NCBI GenBank assembly: GCA_913063155.1 | Contig: CAJXYU010000004.1 | Span: forward strand, 310,001-374,000 | From: an uncultured Desulfovibrio sp. | Lineage (GTDB): Bacteria > Desulfobacterota > Desulfovibrionia > Desulfovibrionales > Desulfovibrionaceae | DNA: 64,000 nucleotides | Direction: 5' to 3' | Shown: piece after piece, positions 9,101 to 17,619 of the stretch | Numbering within the stretch: the stretch's first letter is position 1 | How the letters are laid out: each line of letters opens with the position of its first letter | The notes under the pieces: generated by a model | Told to the model about the DNA's origin: nothing | The model's input: the letters and a program-made list of their open reading frames with translations, nothing else | Databases searched by the model: none | Translations under genes and position numbers: made by a program

Positions 9101-10678
9101 CTACCGGTTCTGGAGCCATTCATGGAACTGGCTCAGGCTCAATGGCCTGCTGGCCGGACCGGAGCGGACATAAAACTCCTCGGCCTGTCCCTTACGGAAA
9201 AAGGCGGGAGTTCCCGCGGGCACGCAGTGGGCCCGGAGCACTTTCTTGCCCTGCACTTCCAGAACCATCGTATTGACATATGCGGCAAACTCGGCCCCGA
9301 CATACTGGTTCACGAGATTGTTGAAGTGCAAAAGAGCCCTGTCATCGCTTTCAAAGGCGTCGGCGTCCAAACCGGTAACGGCGCCGTTGTCGGCAACCCC
9401 CACAAGCAGGGTGCCCCCGTCGGAGTTGAGGAAGGCCGCAATGGTCTTGATATTGGCCTGTTCGATCTCCTTGCCGTTTTTCCCGGCCTTGAGATTGAAG
9501 CGCATGGTCTGCTTGAACTCCAGCTTGGAAGATTCGCCTTCCGCGATGAGCCGCAGCACGTCCTCTGGAGTATTGACCATGTCATGCCGTCTGCCCATGG
9601 CCTCGATGCGCTCCCGGTTCTTTTTGAGCAGAAGCAGAGCCACACCGGACATGATCACAAGAACCATCCCGGCCATGACAATGAAATGGTCGCTGGTCAA
9701 CGTGGAAAGAACCACGCGCTGCGGCATGGTCACGCCGATATACATGGAGTCGCCGAACACGGACAAAGGTTCCAGATAAGCCCACCAGACCGTGTCATGC
9801 ACGCTGAAATGAAACGCACTATCCTTGACTACCGCATCCGAGGCCAGCAGCTCTCCTGCCTGGCGGATGGCAGGATTCACCGCCTTGTCCGGGGTCACGG
9901 CCTTGCGCGCCCTTTCTCCCGCCACCTTTCCAGAGGTGGCCAGAGGCACCTCCATGAGCTTGCCGCTGTCCCAATAGATGAAAATGTTATCCGCCACACC
10001 ATGCTCGGCATGAGACAGCTGGTTGACGATGACGTCCACGGGCATGACGAACGAGACCATGACGCTGCTGTCGGAATTCTCCACGGGCAGCAGCACGGAA
10101 GCCGTGATCCATGATTCGCCCTGTTTGTACAGCCTGTAGGAACTGCTCCAGTTGACCAGCCCCGGCCTCAAATTCCGATACTCTTCGGAAAGCTTGGCGT
10201 TGAGGCGTTCCTCGCCTCCGGCATGTGCCGGGACGAAAGGCTTTTCCTTTCCGTCCGGCAGAAGCGTATTCCAGGAGATTCTGCTTCTGTCCTCCGGCTG
10301 GGGCACCCATTCGCGATAAGTCCTGTCCTGCCGGGTCAGGGCGTAAACAAGCCCCTGGCCATCCGAAACCAGGACCCCGCTCAGGGCTGGCTGCTGCTTG
10401 AAAAGCTGCTTGAGAGTCTTCCGAAGATAGGCAGGCTCCAGGCTGTCCACATCCTGCAGGGCAACTTCCGAGTCCGACATGGCGACGGCATTGACCAACA
10501 TCTGGATGGCCCCGGCCATACCGCGGGTGGAATTCTGAATGGCCACTGTGGCCACATCCTTGCGAAAATCCCTCACTCCCCAGAAGATAAGCCCTCCGAT
10601 GGCGAATGTGGCGATAATGATTCCGTAAAAAAGAAAGGAATAGAGATGAGTTCCACGAATGGCTTTATGACCCGGCAT
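9101..10678 (-). CDS. Membrane sensor with extracytoplasmic domain and cytoplasmic Schlafen AlbA_2 domain
   Basis: The 525-residue product has TM1 (about 13-34), a roughly 290-residue extracytoplasmic region resembling a double-Cache sensor, TM2 (about 329-350), then a cytoplasmic AlbA_2 (Schlafen-type) domain at about 380-515. Diagnostic pieces are LEFKQTMRFNLK, a helix ending in AAFLNSDGG, and LLVGVADNG. AlbA_2 domains bind nucleic acids or nucleotides and are mostly seen in soluble transcription-regulator-like proteins. The start ATG follows GGAGGG and overlaps the end of ybeY by 14 bases, so it is in the phoH-ybeY run. Signal and output are unknown; it has no kinase, cyclase or methyl-accepting domain. 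Confidence 0.85.
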   Translation of the reverse strand: MPGHKAIRGTHLYSFLFYGIIIATFAIGGLIFWGVRDFRKDVATVAIQNSTRGMAGAIQMLVNAVAMSDSEVALQDVDSLEPAYLRKTLKQLFKQQPALSGVLVSDGQGLVYALTRQDRTYREWVPQPEDRSRISWNTLLPDGKEKPFVPAHAGGEERLNAKLSEEYRNLRPGLVNWSSSYRLYKQGESWITASVLLPVENSDSSVMVSFVMPVDVIVNQLSHAEHGVADNIFIYWDSGKLMEVPLATSGKVAGERARKAVTPDKAVNPAIRQAGELLASDAVVKDSAFHFSVHDTVWWAYLEPLSVFGDSMYIGVTMPQRVVLSTLTSDHFIVMAGMVLVIMSGVALLLLKKNRERIEAMGRRHDMVNTPEDVLRLIAEGESSKLEFKQTMRFNLKAGKNGKEIEQANIKTIAAFLNSDGGTLLVGVADNGAVTGLDADAFESDDRALLHFNNLVNQYVGAEFAAYVNTMVLEVQGKKVLRAHCVPAGTPAFFRKGQAEEFYVRSGPASRPLSLSQFHEWLQNR

Positions 10679-11138
10679 GCATGCCCTCCGGTTTGTCGGT
10701 CCCTTTCCTGAAAGCATCCACAGCGCTTTCGGTCAGTGAATCCATGACCTCTCCATGGTCGAATCCGGCGAGATGCAACACCGCATGCGCCAAAAGCCGC
10801 ACCATATGTTCGACCGGCTCCTGATCGTAAAGTTCCACTTCACGCGCCAGGGTGTCCACGGACAGGGCTATCTCTCCAAGAGATTCGCCCTCCCCGGCCT
10901 CGCCCTCATCCACGGCCGGAAAACTGAGAACGTTGGTCGGGCCTGTGCAACCCAGAAACTCGCTGTTCAGATGCGCAACCTCCACATCATCCACCAGTTT
11001 GAGGGTCAAAGTACCGTCTTCATATCCGAGCACTTCCAAAATCCGAAGCATCACCGCCCGCACTTCCCGCACCGAAAGCGGAAACACAGGCTCCCAGCGG
11101 GCACATTGGCGAACGACCTGTATGGACGACTGCTGCAT
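10665..11138 (-). CDS. ybeY: Endoribonuclease YbeY
   Basis: The 157-residue product has the zinc motif H-x3-H-x5-H at His118, His122 and His128. YbeY takes part in 16S rRNA 3' maturation and ribosome quality control. The start ATG overlaps the phoH stop (TGATG); a GTG one codon earlier is possible. phoH-ybeY adjacency is widely conserved. It overlaps the downstream sensor gene by 14 bases. Confidence 0.94.
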   Translation of the reverse strand: MQQSSIQVVRQCARWEPVFPLSVREVRAVMLRILEVLGYEDGTLTLKLVDDVEVAHLNSEFLGCTGPTNVLSFPAVDEGEAGEGESLGEIALSVDTLAREVELYDQEPVEHMVRLLAHAVLHLAGFDHGEVMDSLTESAVDAFRKGTDKPEGMHAGS

Positions 11139-12103
11139 CACTCTCCTTTTGCATCCTTATCGTATGCCTTGACGATCCGCCCCACCAGGGGATGACGGAT
11201 TACATCCTTGTCGTCGAAAGCGATGAACTTGATTCCCTTCACATTCGTAAGCACGCTCCTGGCATGCAGCAATCCCGACCGGCTCTCCTGCGGCAGGTCG
11301 ATCTGGGTCACGTCTCCCGTAACCACGGCTTTGGAGCCGAAACCAAGGCGGGTCAAAAACATCTTCATCTGCTCAGGCGTGGTATTCTGAGCCTCGTCCA
11401 GGATAATGAAGGCGTCGTTGAGGGTTCGCCCGCGCATGAAGGCCAAAGGGGCCACCTCAATGACACCGGCCTCCATGTATTCCTGTACCTTCTCGAAATC
11501 GAGCATGTCGTGCAGTGCGTCGTACAACGGGCGCAGATAGGGGTTGATCTTCTCCGCAAGATCGCCGGGCAGGAAACCGAGTTTTTCCCCGGCCTCCACC
11601 GCCGGACGCGTCAAAACGATGCGCTTGACCTCGCGGCGCAGGAGCGCTCCCACAGCCATGGCCACCGCCAGGTAGGTCTTGCCCGTGCCCGCGGGGCCGA
11701 TGCCGAAGGTCATGTCCTGCTCGCGAATGGTGTCCAAATAGGTGCGTTGGTTGAGGGTCTTCGGCACCACTCCCTTCTTCGGGGAGCCGGCCGAAACGTC
11801 CTTCTGGAAAACCTTGCCGATGTTTGCGCCGGGCTCGCGGTCGAGAAGGCGGCAGGCCAAGTCCACGTCCTGGGGAAGAACCTTTTTCCCCGCTCGGATC
11901 ATGCCGTACAGTTGAGTCAGCACACGCCCGGCCAAGTCGACGCCGGCCTGATCGTCTCCCAGTGAGGTGATGACGACCTTGTTGCCTCGGCTTTCTATCC
12001 TGAGATCGAAACGTTCCGCAATGAGCCGCAAATGTGTTTCCTGTGGCCCGAAAAGCTGCCGGGCCAGGGCATTGTCTTCAAATTCAAGTTTGTGGTTGAT
12101 CAT
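11138..12103 (-). CDS. phoH: PhoH-like ATPase
   Basis: The 321-residue product has an N-terminal KH-like region and a PhoH P-loop ATPase domain with Walker A GPAGTGKT at 136-143 and Walker B around IILDEAQN. PhoH proteins are RNA-related ATPases often paired with YbeY. AAAGGA precedes the ATG. A short open frame ending in a TGA that overlaps the phoH ATG lies just upstream. The gene is the most upstream member of the minus-strand run that continues through arg genes. Confidence 0.94.
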   Translation of the reverse strand: MINHKLEFEDNALARQLFGPQETHLRLIAERFDLRIESRGNKVVITSLGDDQAGVDLAGRVLTQLYGMIRAGKKVLPQDVDLACRLLDREPGANIGKVFQKDVSAGSPKKGVVPKTLNQRTYLDTIREQDMTFGIGPAGTGKTYLAVAMAVGALLRREVKRIVLTRPAVEAGEKLGFLPGDLAEKINPYLRPLYDALHDMLDFEKVQEYMEAGVIEVAPLAFMRGRTLNDAFIILDEAQNTTPEQMKMFLTRLGFGSKAVVTGDVTQIDLPQESRSGLLHARSVLTNVKGIKFIAFDDKDVIRHPLVGRIVKAYDKDAKGE

Positions 12104-12321
12104 TCAAATCCTTTACCGTTGATATTTGTGGCGCCCTCCATCATGGCCGGGTGCATCGGATGATTCAATTCGAACAGCTCGGTTCCTTCATATATTACCA
12201 AGGAAAATACAACCTTCGTGCACAAGAAATACGCGTGCTCCCATCATCCGGTCAAGCATACGGCAGGATACAAAAAAAGGCGACCCGAAGGCCGCCCTTA
12301 TTTATTCGAATCGGCTTCAGC
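12104..12321. other. Intergenic region before phoH
   Basis: The 218 bases hold the presumed phoH promoter, a short leader-like frame next to phoH and the terminator of the lipoprotein gene. No other gene is seen. Confidence 0.5.
12272..12296 (-). terminator. Rho-independent terminator of the lipoprotein gene
   Basis: On the minus strand a 7-bp GC stem (one G-U pair) closed by a UUCG tetraloop is followed by seven T residues. It lies 25 bases after the lipoprotein stop codon and insulates the phoH run. Confidence 0.9.
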
Positions 12322-12933
12322 CTATTCCACCGGCGAAAACACTTTCTTGAATTCCGCCTTAAGATACTCATCAATTTCTTCTTTGCTCATATCGGACTTG
12401 GGAAGATATTCCGTATTGACGCACTGCGCCAATACACCTTTGACATTTTTGTTGAAGTTCCGCTCCAACGCCAGGCACACGACTCCTTCCTTCATGGCCA
12501 TGTCGTATCCGCTTTGAGCGAGAGAACCCACGTAATACTGAGAATAATTGTCCGAACCATCGGAAAAGAAAGTCATTTCCACATACGGGTAACCGCCAAA
12601 TTCATAGCGAGGGCCTTTGACCGGCAGCCAGTAGAAACGTCCACCAATCCTGCGTCTTTCAATGAAAGCAAAACTCTCGACCTTGTTTTCTCCGTTGGAC
12701 TTTACAAACAGATCGGAACGAATCTTAATGTTTTGGCTGTTGTTGCCCGCAGAGCAGTCAGGACAATTGCTCTTGGTATAGACATCAACGACACCCTTGT
12801 ACTCAAAATCATCCGCCACATGGAATTTCTTGCCGCCGATGGAGTCGTAGGTATTGTCCACAACTTGAATACCGTTGCACCCAGATGCCAAAAGAAGCAT
12901 CATCCCCAAAACCAGTAAAACGATTTTTCTCAT
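12322..12933 (-). CDS. Putative lipoprotein of unknown function
   Basis: The 203-residue product begins with a lipoprotein signal peptide: MRK, a hydrophobic stretch, then the lipobox LASGC with Cys19 as the lipidated residue. The rest is a globular domain with a Cys-x2-Cys pair (SNCPDCSAG) and no family I recognise. A longer frame exists upstream, but GGGGTGGGG directly before this ATG and the clean signal peptide fix the start. It stands alone with its own terminator. Confidence 0.85.
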   Translation of the reverse strand: MRKIVLLVLGMMLLLASGCNGIQVVDNTYDSIGGKKFHVADDFEYKGVVDVYTKSNCPDCSAGNNSQNIKIRSDLFVKSNGENKVESFAFIERRRIGGRFYWLPVKGPRYEFGGYPYVEMTFFSDGSDNYSQYYVGSLAQSGYDMAMKEGVVCLALERNFNKNVKGVLAQCVNTEYLPKSDMSKEEIDEYLKAEFKKVFSPVE

Positions 12934-13068
12934 ACCCCACCCCTGAGTGAATATTCGATTAAAAATATATGGCCCTGTAAAACAGACAGGAACATATTCA
13001 TACTTCCTTCGTTTTGTAAAGAAACACCCAACACCCCTTAGCGAGCAACCCAACTCAAATCGCATGCC

Positions 13069-14157
13069 CTATTCACAACAGACGCACTCTCCCTTCCGGA
13101 AAAAGGATCGGACAATCAGCAACAGCAGCACCAGAGCGCTGACAACGCCCACCCATTCGGGAAGCACTTCTCCGGCATCGGCCACTACGGCCCGAATATC
13201 CAACCCAAGGGATGCATAGACCCTGTCAACCAACATGCCGAGGACCAAAGAAGCAACGGCTATGGCCGCAAGATACAGCATGGCCGCCCTGCGTCCCAGT
13301 ACCTTGAGCATCACCGTGATGGTAGCACCGTTGGTGGCTGGGCCGGCCAGCAGAAAAACCAATGCGGCCCCCGGGGAAAGCCCCTTGAGCAACAAAGAGG
13401 CGGCAATGGGGGTGGATGCCGTGGCGCAGACATAAAGCGGCAGTCCAACCAGCAACATGATCAGCAGCGACAAAAAGCCTTGCCCGACATAATTCTCAAT
13501 GAAATCAGCCGGAAGCAGCGTAGAAATGATCCCGGCGATGATCACGCCCAACAGCAGCCAACGGCCAATGTCCGCAATCATTTCTCCAAAGGCGTGGCCC
13601 ATACCGACCTTGAAACGTTGCCATTGCCCCGGTTTCGCAGGGGAAGCGCACTCCCCGCCGCAGCCGCACCCGTGGGAATGACAGGAGTGCACCATGGACT
13701 CCAGAGGCGTCACCTCATCCCTGCCGGGGAAGGCATTGACCATGACCCCGGCCACAATGGCGGTCACAAAGGCGGCCACAGGCCGCGCAATGGTCATGAT
13801 CGGATCCATCAGGGCGTATGTGACGGCGATGGAGTCCACACCGGTTTCTGGGGTGGAGATCATGAATGCGGTCGCCGCCCCCTTGCTGGCTCCCTGTCTG
13901 CGGAGGCCCATGGCCGCTGGCAGGACGCCGCAGGAACACAGGGGAAGCGGAACACCGATAACAGCAGCCTTTAATACCGACCACAAGGAACGTTTCCCGA
14001 GATGCCTGGCCATAAAGCTGTCCGGGACATAGGCCTTCAACAGGCCGGCTACGAAAAAGCCCAGAAGGACGTAAGGAGAGGCTTCCACCAGCACATGCCA
14101 GGAAGCGAAAACTATTTCCTTCAAGGTCATCCATACATACTGCATATTCATTCTCAC
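13069..14157 (-). CDS. SO_0444/YraQ-type heavy-metal efflux permease
   Basis: The product is about 362 residues with roughly eight membrane segments in two halves, a CSC pair at 74-76 after a Pro-Leu-Pro turn, and a His/Cys-rich loop at about 157-170 suited to metal binding. This matches the DUF318/YraQ permease family, whose SO_0444 branch is proposed to export copper or zinc. It lies 52 bases downstream of an ArsR/SmtB repressor gene in the same direction. The open frame begins with GTG, but ATG codons two and four codons later are equally possible since none has a strong ribosome-binding site. Substrate is inferred only. Confidence 0.85.
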   Translation of the reverse strand: MRMNMQYVWMTLKEIVFASWHVLVEASPYVLLGFFVAGLLKAYVPDSFMARHLGKRSLWSVLKAAVIGVPLPLCSCGVLPAAMGLRRQGASKGAATAFMISTPETGVDSIAVTYALMDPIMTIARPVAAFVTAIVAGVMVNAFPGRDEVTPLESMVHSCHSHGCGCGGECASPAKPGQWQRFKVGMGHAFGEMIADIGRWLLLGVIIAGIISTLLPADFIENYVGQGFLSLLIMLLVGLPLYVCATASTPIAASLLLKGLSPGAALVFLLAGPATNGATITVMLKVLGRRAAMLYLAAIAVASLVLGMLVDRVYASLGLDIRAVVADAGEVLPEWVGVVSALVLLLLIVRSFFRKGECVCCE

Positions 14158-14209
14158 ATATGATCAATCGTTCACGTGTACTGCAAAAAAAGAGAGGGCA
14201 AAGGCAGGC

Positions 14210-14572
14210 CTAGACCTGCCCTTCCTCCTGAATGTGGTCAAGACCTTGCTTGAGTAGGTTGTCCACGTGGTCATCATCGAGCGCGTAAAACACGTTCTTG
14301 CCTTCCTTCCGGTAGCGGACAAGCCTGGCGGCACGCAACAGCCGCAGCTGATGAGATATGGCCGATTGGGACATATCCAGCACTTCGGCCAAAGCACAGA
14401 CGCACAGCTCGGAAACAGAAAGGGCATAGAGAATTCTGACGCGGGTATAGTCTCCGAGGGCCTTGAAAAGTTCGGCCAGAAAAAGAAAATCCTTTTCACT
14501 GAGCATGGTTGATCGCACCTGCCCCACATTCTCGCCATGCTTGTCGGTGTTGCTGCATGCTTGACCGGTCAT
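14210..14572 (-). CDS. ArsR/SmtB-family metal-sensing repressor
   Basis: The 120-residue winged-helix repressor has the alpha3 metal motif ELCVC at 55-59 followed by a recognition helix with SQSAISHQL, and an alpha5 Asp-x-His...His pattern (about 101-113) as in zinc-sensing members. It probably releases DNA on binding Zn, Cd, Pb or a similar ion. AGAGGG precedes the chosen ATG; earlier in-frame codons exist. A dyad between promoter and gene looks like its own operator, so it should autoregulate and control the downstream permease. Confidence 0.92.
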   Translation of the reverse strand: MTGQACSNTDKHGENVGQVRSTMLSEKDFLFLAELFKALGDYTRVRILYALSVSELCVCALAEVLDMSQSAISHQLRLLRAARLVRYRKEGKNVFYALDDDHVDNLLKQGLDHIQEEGQV

Positions 14573-14586
14573 TTCACCCTCTTCAA

Positions 14587-14636
14587 ATGAACAAATGCTC
14601 ATATGTAAAAATATCCTTCCCATTACCCGCTGTCAA
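14587..14636 (-). promoter_or_regulatory. arsR promoter with overlapping ArsR operator
   Basis: On the minus strand TTGACA (14631-14636) and TATTTT (14608-14613) are separated by exactly 17 bases. Immediately after the -10, ATGAGCA-TT-TGTTCAT (14587-14602) forms a 7-2-7 inverted repeat with one mismatch, the classical position and shape for an ArsR/SmtB operator covering the transcription start. Confidence 0.75.
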
Positions 14637-14673
14637 GAGGCAACGGGCTTTCTACGTCACAACCTACTGATTT

Positions 14674-15189
14674 TCAACTCAATGACTTCACTGCATCAAG
14701 TGCCTTCTGATAGTCCGGCTCATGAGTGATGTCCGGCACATACTCGACGTGAAGCACCTTTCCACCCGGATCCACCACAAAGACCGCGCGAGCCAACAGC
14801 CTCAATTCCTTGATCAGAACTCCGTACGCTTCCCCAAAGGAGGCATCCATGTAATCGGAAAGGGTCTGAACCGCGTCGACCCCTGCGGCGCCGCACCATC
14901 GCTTCTGGGCAAAAGGCAGGTCCATGCTCATGGTCAGAATCTTTACATCGCTGGAGAGCGAAGCGGCCTCCGCATTGAACCGGCGTACCTCCATGTCGCA
15001 GACGGGTGTATCCAGAGAGGGAACCGCGGCGATGACCAGTTTCTTGCCCTTGAAATCCGCCAGGGTGGCCGGATTCAAGTCGTTGTCCACAACAGAAAAG
15101 TCCGGAGCCATGTCGCCCACTCGAATCTCACTTCCCACCAGAGTCAGAGGGGCCCCTTGAAATGTGACGACGCCTGTTCTTTCGGTCAT
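14674..15189 (-). CDS. tpx: Thiol peroxidase
   Basis: This is a 171-residue atypical 2-Cys peroxiredoxin. The peroxidatic Cys64 is in TPVCD and the resolving Cys99 in RWCG. It reduces hydrogen peroxide and alkyl hydroperoxides with thioredoxin, useful to an anaerobe meeting oxygen. It is upstream of and colinear with arsR but separated by a strong promoter, so probably a separate unit. A TTAT-N7-ATAA dyad lies just upstream of the ribosome-binding site. Confidence 0.95.
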   Translation of the reverse strand: MTERTGVVTFQGAPLTLVGSEIRVGDMAPDFSVVDNDLNPATLADFKGKKLVIAAVPSLDTPVCDMEVRRFNAEAASLSSDVKILTMSMDLPFAQKRWCGAAGVDAVQTLSDYMDASFGEAYGVLIKELRLLARAVFVVDPGGKVLHVEYVPDITHEPDYQKALDAVKSLS

Positions 15190-15348
15190 GATGTTTTCCT
15201 TATAAATTCGATAAGTATTACAATATGCTTTCTACCAACCATAGCAGATTGATCCCGAGTGGCAACACCATGATACCAGATAATAAAAAGAATAAAGCCC
15301 CAAAGCGAAAGCATCAGGAACCAAGCCAGGGGGTATCGTTATGACATC

Positions 15349-16437
15349 TTATTGTTTTTCAGTAGCTTTTGTCAGCAGGGTCACATTGCTCTTGGTGAAA
15401 AATCCGTCAAAATCCCCGTAGCGAAGAATGTACTCGTTCACCAGAAGGGTGTTTTCGAACGGCGCACTGAAGGTCTGCTGCAATCCCTCTTCGGGCGAAC
15501 CGACCAACTCCAGCAAAAATTCCATGCCGCGCGCCTTGAGCCCAGCATACACCGCGCCGATATTTTCAGTGCGAAACGCCAGGTGATGAACACGTGTCCC
15601 GTAGTTGGCAATGAACTTTTCGGTAGGCCCGGACGACTCCAAATCAGTGAACGGCTCAATGCCCGACGTGAACACCTGGGCATAATCCTCGTGGGAAAGC
15701 CTGGCTACGCTGGTAATGGAATTGAGAAAGTCAACGTAGATGGCAAAGTCGAAACTGTAATTGGTCAGTTCCATAAACTCGACAATGGCCATGTCGCGTT
15801 CCTCCGCCCTTACCCGGGTGGCGACATGGTCCAGTTCGTAAATATCTGAAAGGTGCGGCCAATCGGGTTTCTCGAACTCCCACGAAAGCACCCGATTCCC
15901 ATGACAGCGATATTGCCCCTCCTCTCCGGAAACCCACTGGATGAATCCGAGGGAATTACTCGTGTATTTGGAGGGAACCGTCTGAATGAAATGGTACTGA
16001 TCCGTTTTGACCACTTCGTCGGTCATGAAGGCGACACCCCGCTGTTTCTGGATTTCCACATACCTCTCCAGTTGGGGGCACTTGAACACGAAGGTCTCGA
16101 GCCTGGTGTTGGGGAGGTGTTCCGTCTTTGGGGCATGATTCACCTCCAGGAAGGGATTCCCCCCGTTCTTGCGAGAGCGGACAAGAAAATCCGCACCGCC
16201 TTCCTGCTTAAGCACGCAAGTGACGAACGCCTCATCCTCGTAAGTTTCCCTGTATTCCAGCCCCGTGGTTTCCAAGAATTCCAAAACGGCTGCCTCCTGA
16301 CGGTACGGCTCCGTATTGACGATAACGCACTCCAGTCCTCCCACCAGCCCTTCGAGACCTGCTTCACGGCGTTCAGCGATGACCCGGTCCACTTCCCTTT
16401 TCAACTGAGTGTCGTCATTTTTGAACGGCGGTTTCAT
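15349..16437 (-). CDS. 4-Hydroxyphenylpyruvate dioxygenase-like VOC protein
   Basis: The 362-residue product is a two-domain vicinal-oxygen-chelate protein. The C-terminal half keeps the likely iron ligands: His204 in DHVATRV, His284/285 in VHHLAFRT and Glu335 in NEYIL, in the HPPD spacing. AGGAG precedes the chosen ATG; an upstream extension is ignored. HPPD makes homogentisate using oxygen, which is odd for a sulfate reducer, so the true reaction may differ. It is a single gene facing cheV across about 225 bases. Confidence 0.75.
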   Translation of the reverse strand: MKPPFKNDDTQLKREVDRVIAERREAGLEGLVGGLECVIVNTEPYRQEAAVLEFLETTGLEYRETYEDEAFVTCVLKQEGGADFLVRSRKNGGNPFLEVNHAPKTEHLPNTRLETFVFKCPQLERYVEIQKQRGVAFMTDEVVKTDQYHFIQTVPSKYTSNSLGFIQWVSGEEGQYRCHGNRVLSWEFEKPDWPHLSDIYELDHVATRVRAEERDMAIVEFMELTNYSFDFAIYVDFLNSITSVARLSHEDYAQVFTSGIEPFTDLESSGPTEKFIANYGTRVHHLAFRTENIGAVYAGLKARGMEFLLELVGSPEEGLQQTFSAPFENTLLVNEYILRYGDFDGFFTKSNVTLLTKATEKQ

Positions 16438-16662
16438 GAAAACTCCTGTGTAAAAGGTGTTGCCTGCATAAGAATTGCCGCCAGCATACCAGCGGGAAGA
16501 CGAATTAATCAATCCGGAAGACGAAAAGAGGAAAAAATCATGTCTTTTAGGAAAAATCACGGCATAATCAAATCAATGCTATGGACATGAAACAGGTGAC
16601 ACTGATAGTATGTCCGTGCATATTGGGCCTCCGTAATCAATTGAAGAGAAAGGGAAATCGCC
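16438..16662. other. Divergent intergenic region
   Basis: It separates the HPPD-like gene (minus) from cheV (plus). I see the two ribosome-binding sites (AGGAG for the left gene, GAAAGGGAAA for cheV) but no promoter pair I would defend and no gene. Confidence 0.4.
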
Positions 16663-17619
16663 ATGACCGTTAAAGGAAAATCCGCAATCGACACCGGCAT
16701 CCTTCTCGAAACAGGCACCAACGAACTTGAAATCCTCGAATTCTACATAGACGAACAAAGGAAGGAAGGAGAGCCCCCCACTCCCTATTATTTCGGCATC
16801 AATGTGGCCAAAGTCATGCAGGTCATCGAGACCCCGAATCTGGACCCGCCCGAGTCGGCGCCGCATCCGTCCTTCATGGGCACCATTCCACTGCGGCAAC
16901 ACATTCTGCCGGTGCTTGATCTCAGCGTCTGGCTGGACATCGACATGCCGAAAACCGGACAGGATATCGTCATCGTCACGGAATTCAGCCAGTCGGTCAC
17001 AGGATTTCTGGTTTCCGGCGTCACGGAAATCCATCGCGTAGGCTGGAAAGAGGTCATCCCCCCGGCCGGAATCATCGCCAAAAGTACGGACGCGATCGTG
17101 GGCATGGTGGACAAGGGAGGACGGTTCATCCAACTCCTGGACCTGGAAACCATCCTTTCGGAATTCGAGATGCAGGTGGACCCGAACGCCATTGCCGTCA
17201 CCGACAAGGGGTATACGGCGCTCGTCGCCGACGACTCCGCCACCATCCGGACCATGCTCCAACAGTCCCTGGAAATGTCCAAATTCAATCACATCATCAC
17301 CAACAACGGCGAGGAAGCGCTCAGGAAAATCATGAGCATCAAGGAGCAGGCCGTTCAGGAAGGCAAAGACATCACCGAATTCGTCAACATAGTTATCTCC
17401 GACATCGAAATGCCGCTCATGGACGGCTTCAGTCTGACAAAAAACATCAAGGAAGACCCGATACTTGGCAAACTTCCAGTCATCCTGTATTCATCGATCA
17501 TCACCGATGAGCTGCGCCACAAGGGCGAGGCCGTCAAAGCGGACTTCCAGATATCGAAACCCGATTTGCAGGACATTGCCAGAAAGGCTCTTGAACTGAT
17601 CGAAGGTAAAAACGAATAA
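16663..17619 (+). CDS. cheV: CheV chemotaxis adaptor (CheW-REC)
   Basis: The 318-residue product has a CheW-like domain (about 25-170) fused to a receiver domain (about 184-315). The acidic pocket Asp190/Asp191, phospho-acceptor Asp247 (SDIEMP) and Lys299 are present. CheV couples chemoreceptors to CheA and may act in adaptation by being phosphorylated. It overlaps the following Hpt gene (TAATG), so the two are one unit ended by the strong hairpin after the Hpt gene. Confidence 0.94.
   Translation: MTVKGKSAIDTGILLETGTNELEILEFYIDEQRKEGEPPTPYYFGINVAKVMQVIETPNLDPPESAPHPSFMGTIPLRQHILPVLDLSVWLDIDMPKTGQDIVIVTEFSQSVTGFLVSGVTEIHRVGWKEVIPPAGIIAKSTDAIVGMVDKGGRFIQLLDLETILSEFEMQVDPNAIAVTDKGYTALVADDSATIRTMLQQSLEMSKFNHIITNNGEEALRKIMSIKEQAVQEGKDITEFVNIVISDIEMPLMDGFSLTKNIKEDPILGKLPVILYSSIITDELRHKGEAVKADFQISKPDLQDIARKALELIEGKNE

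Noticed and set aside
15200-15214. Possible PerR box before tpx
   Set aside because: Only the outer TTAT/ATAA arms match; the central bases differ from the consensus, so it is not claimed as a site.
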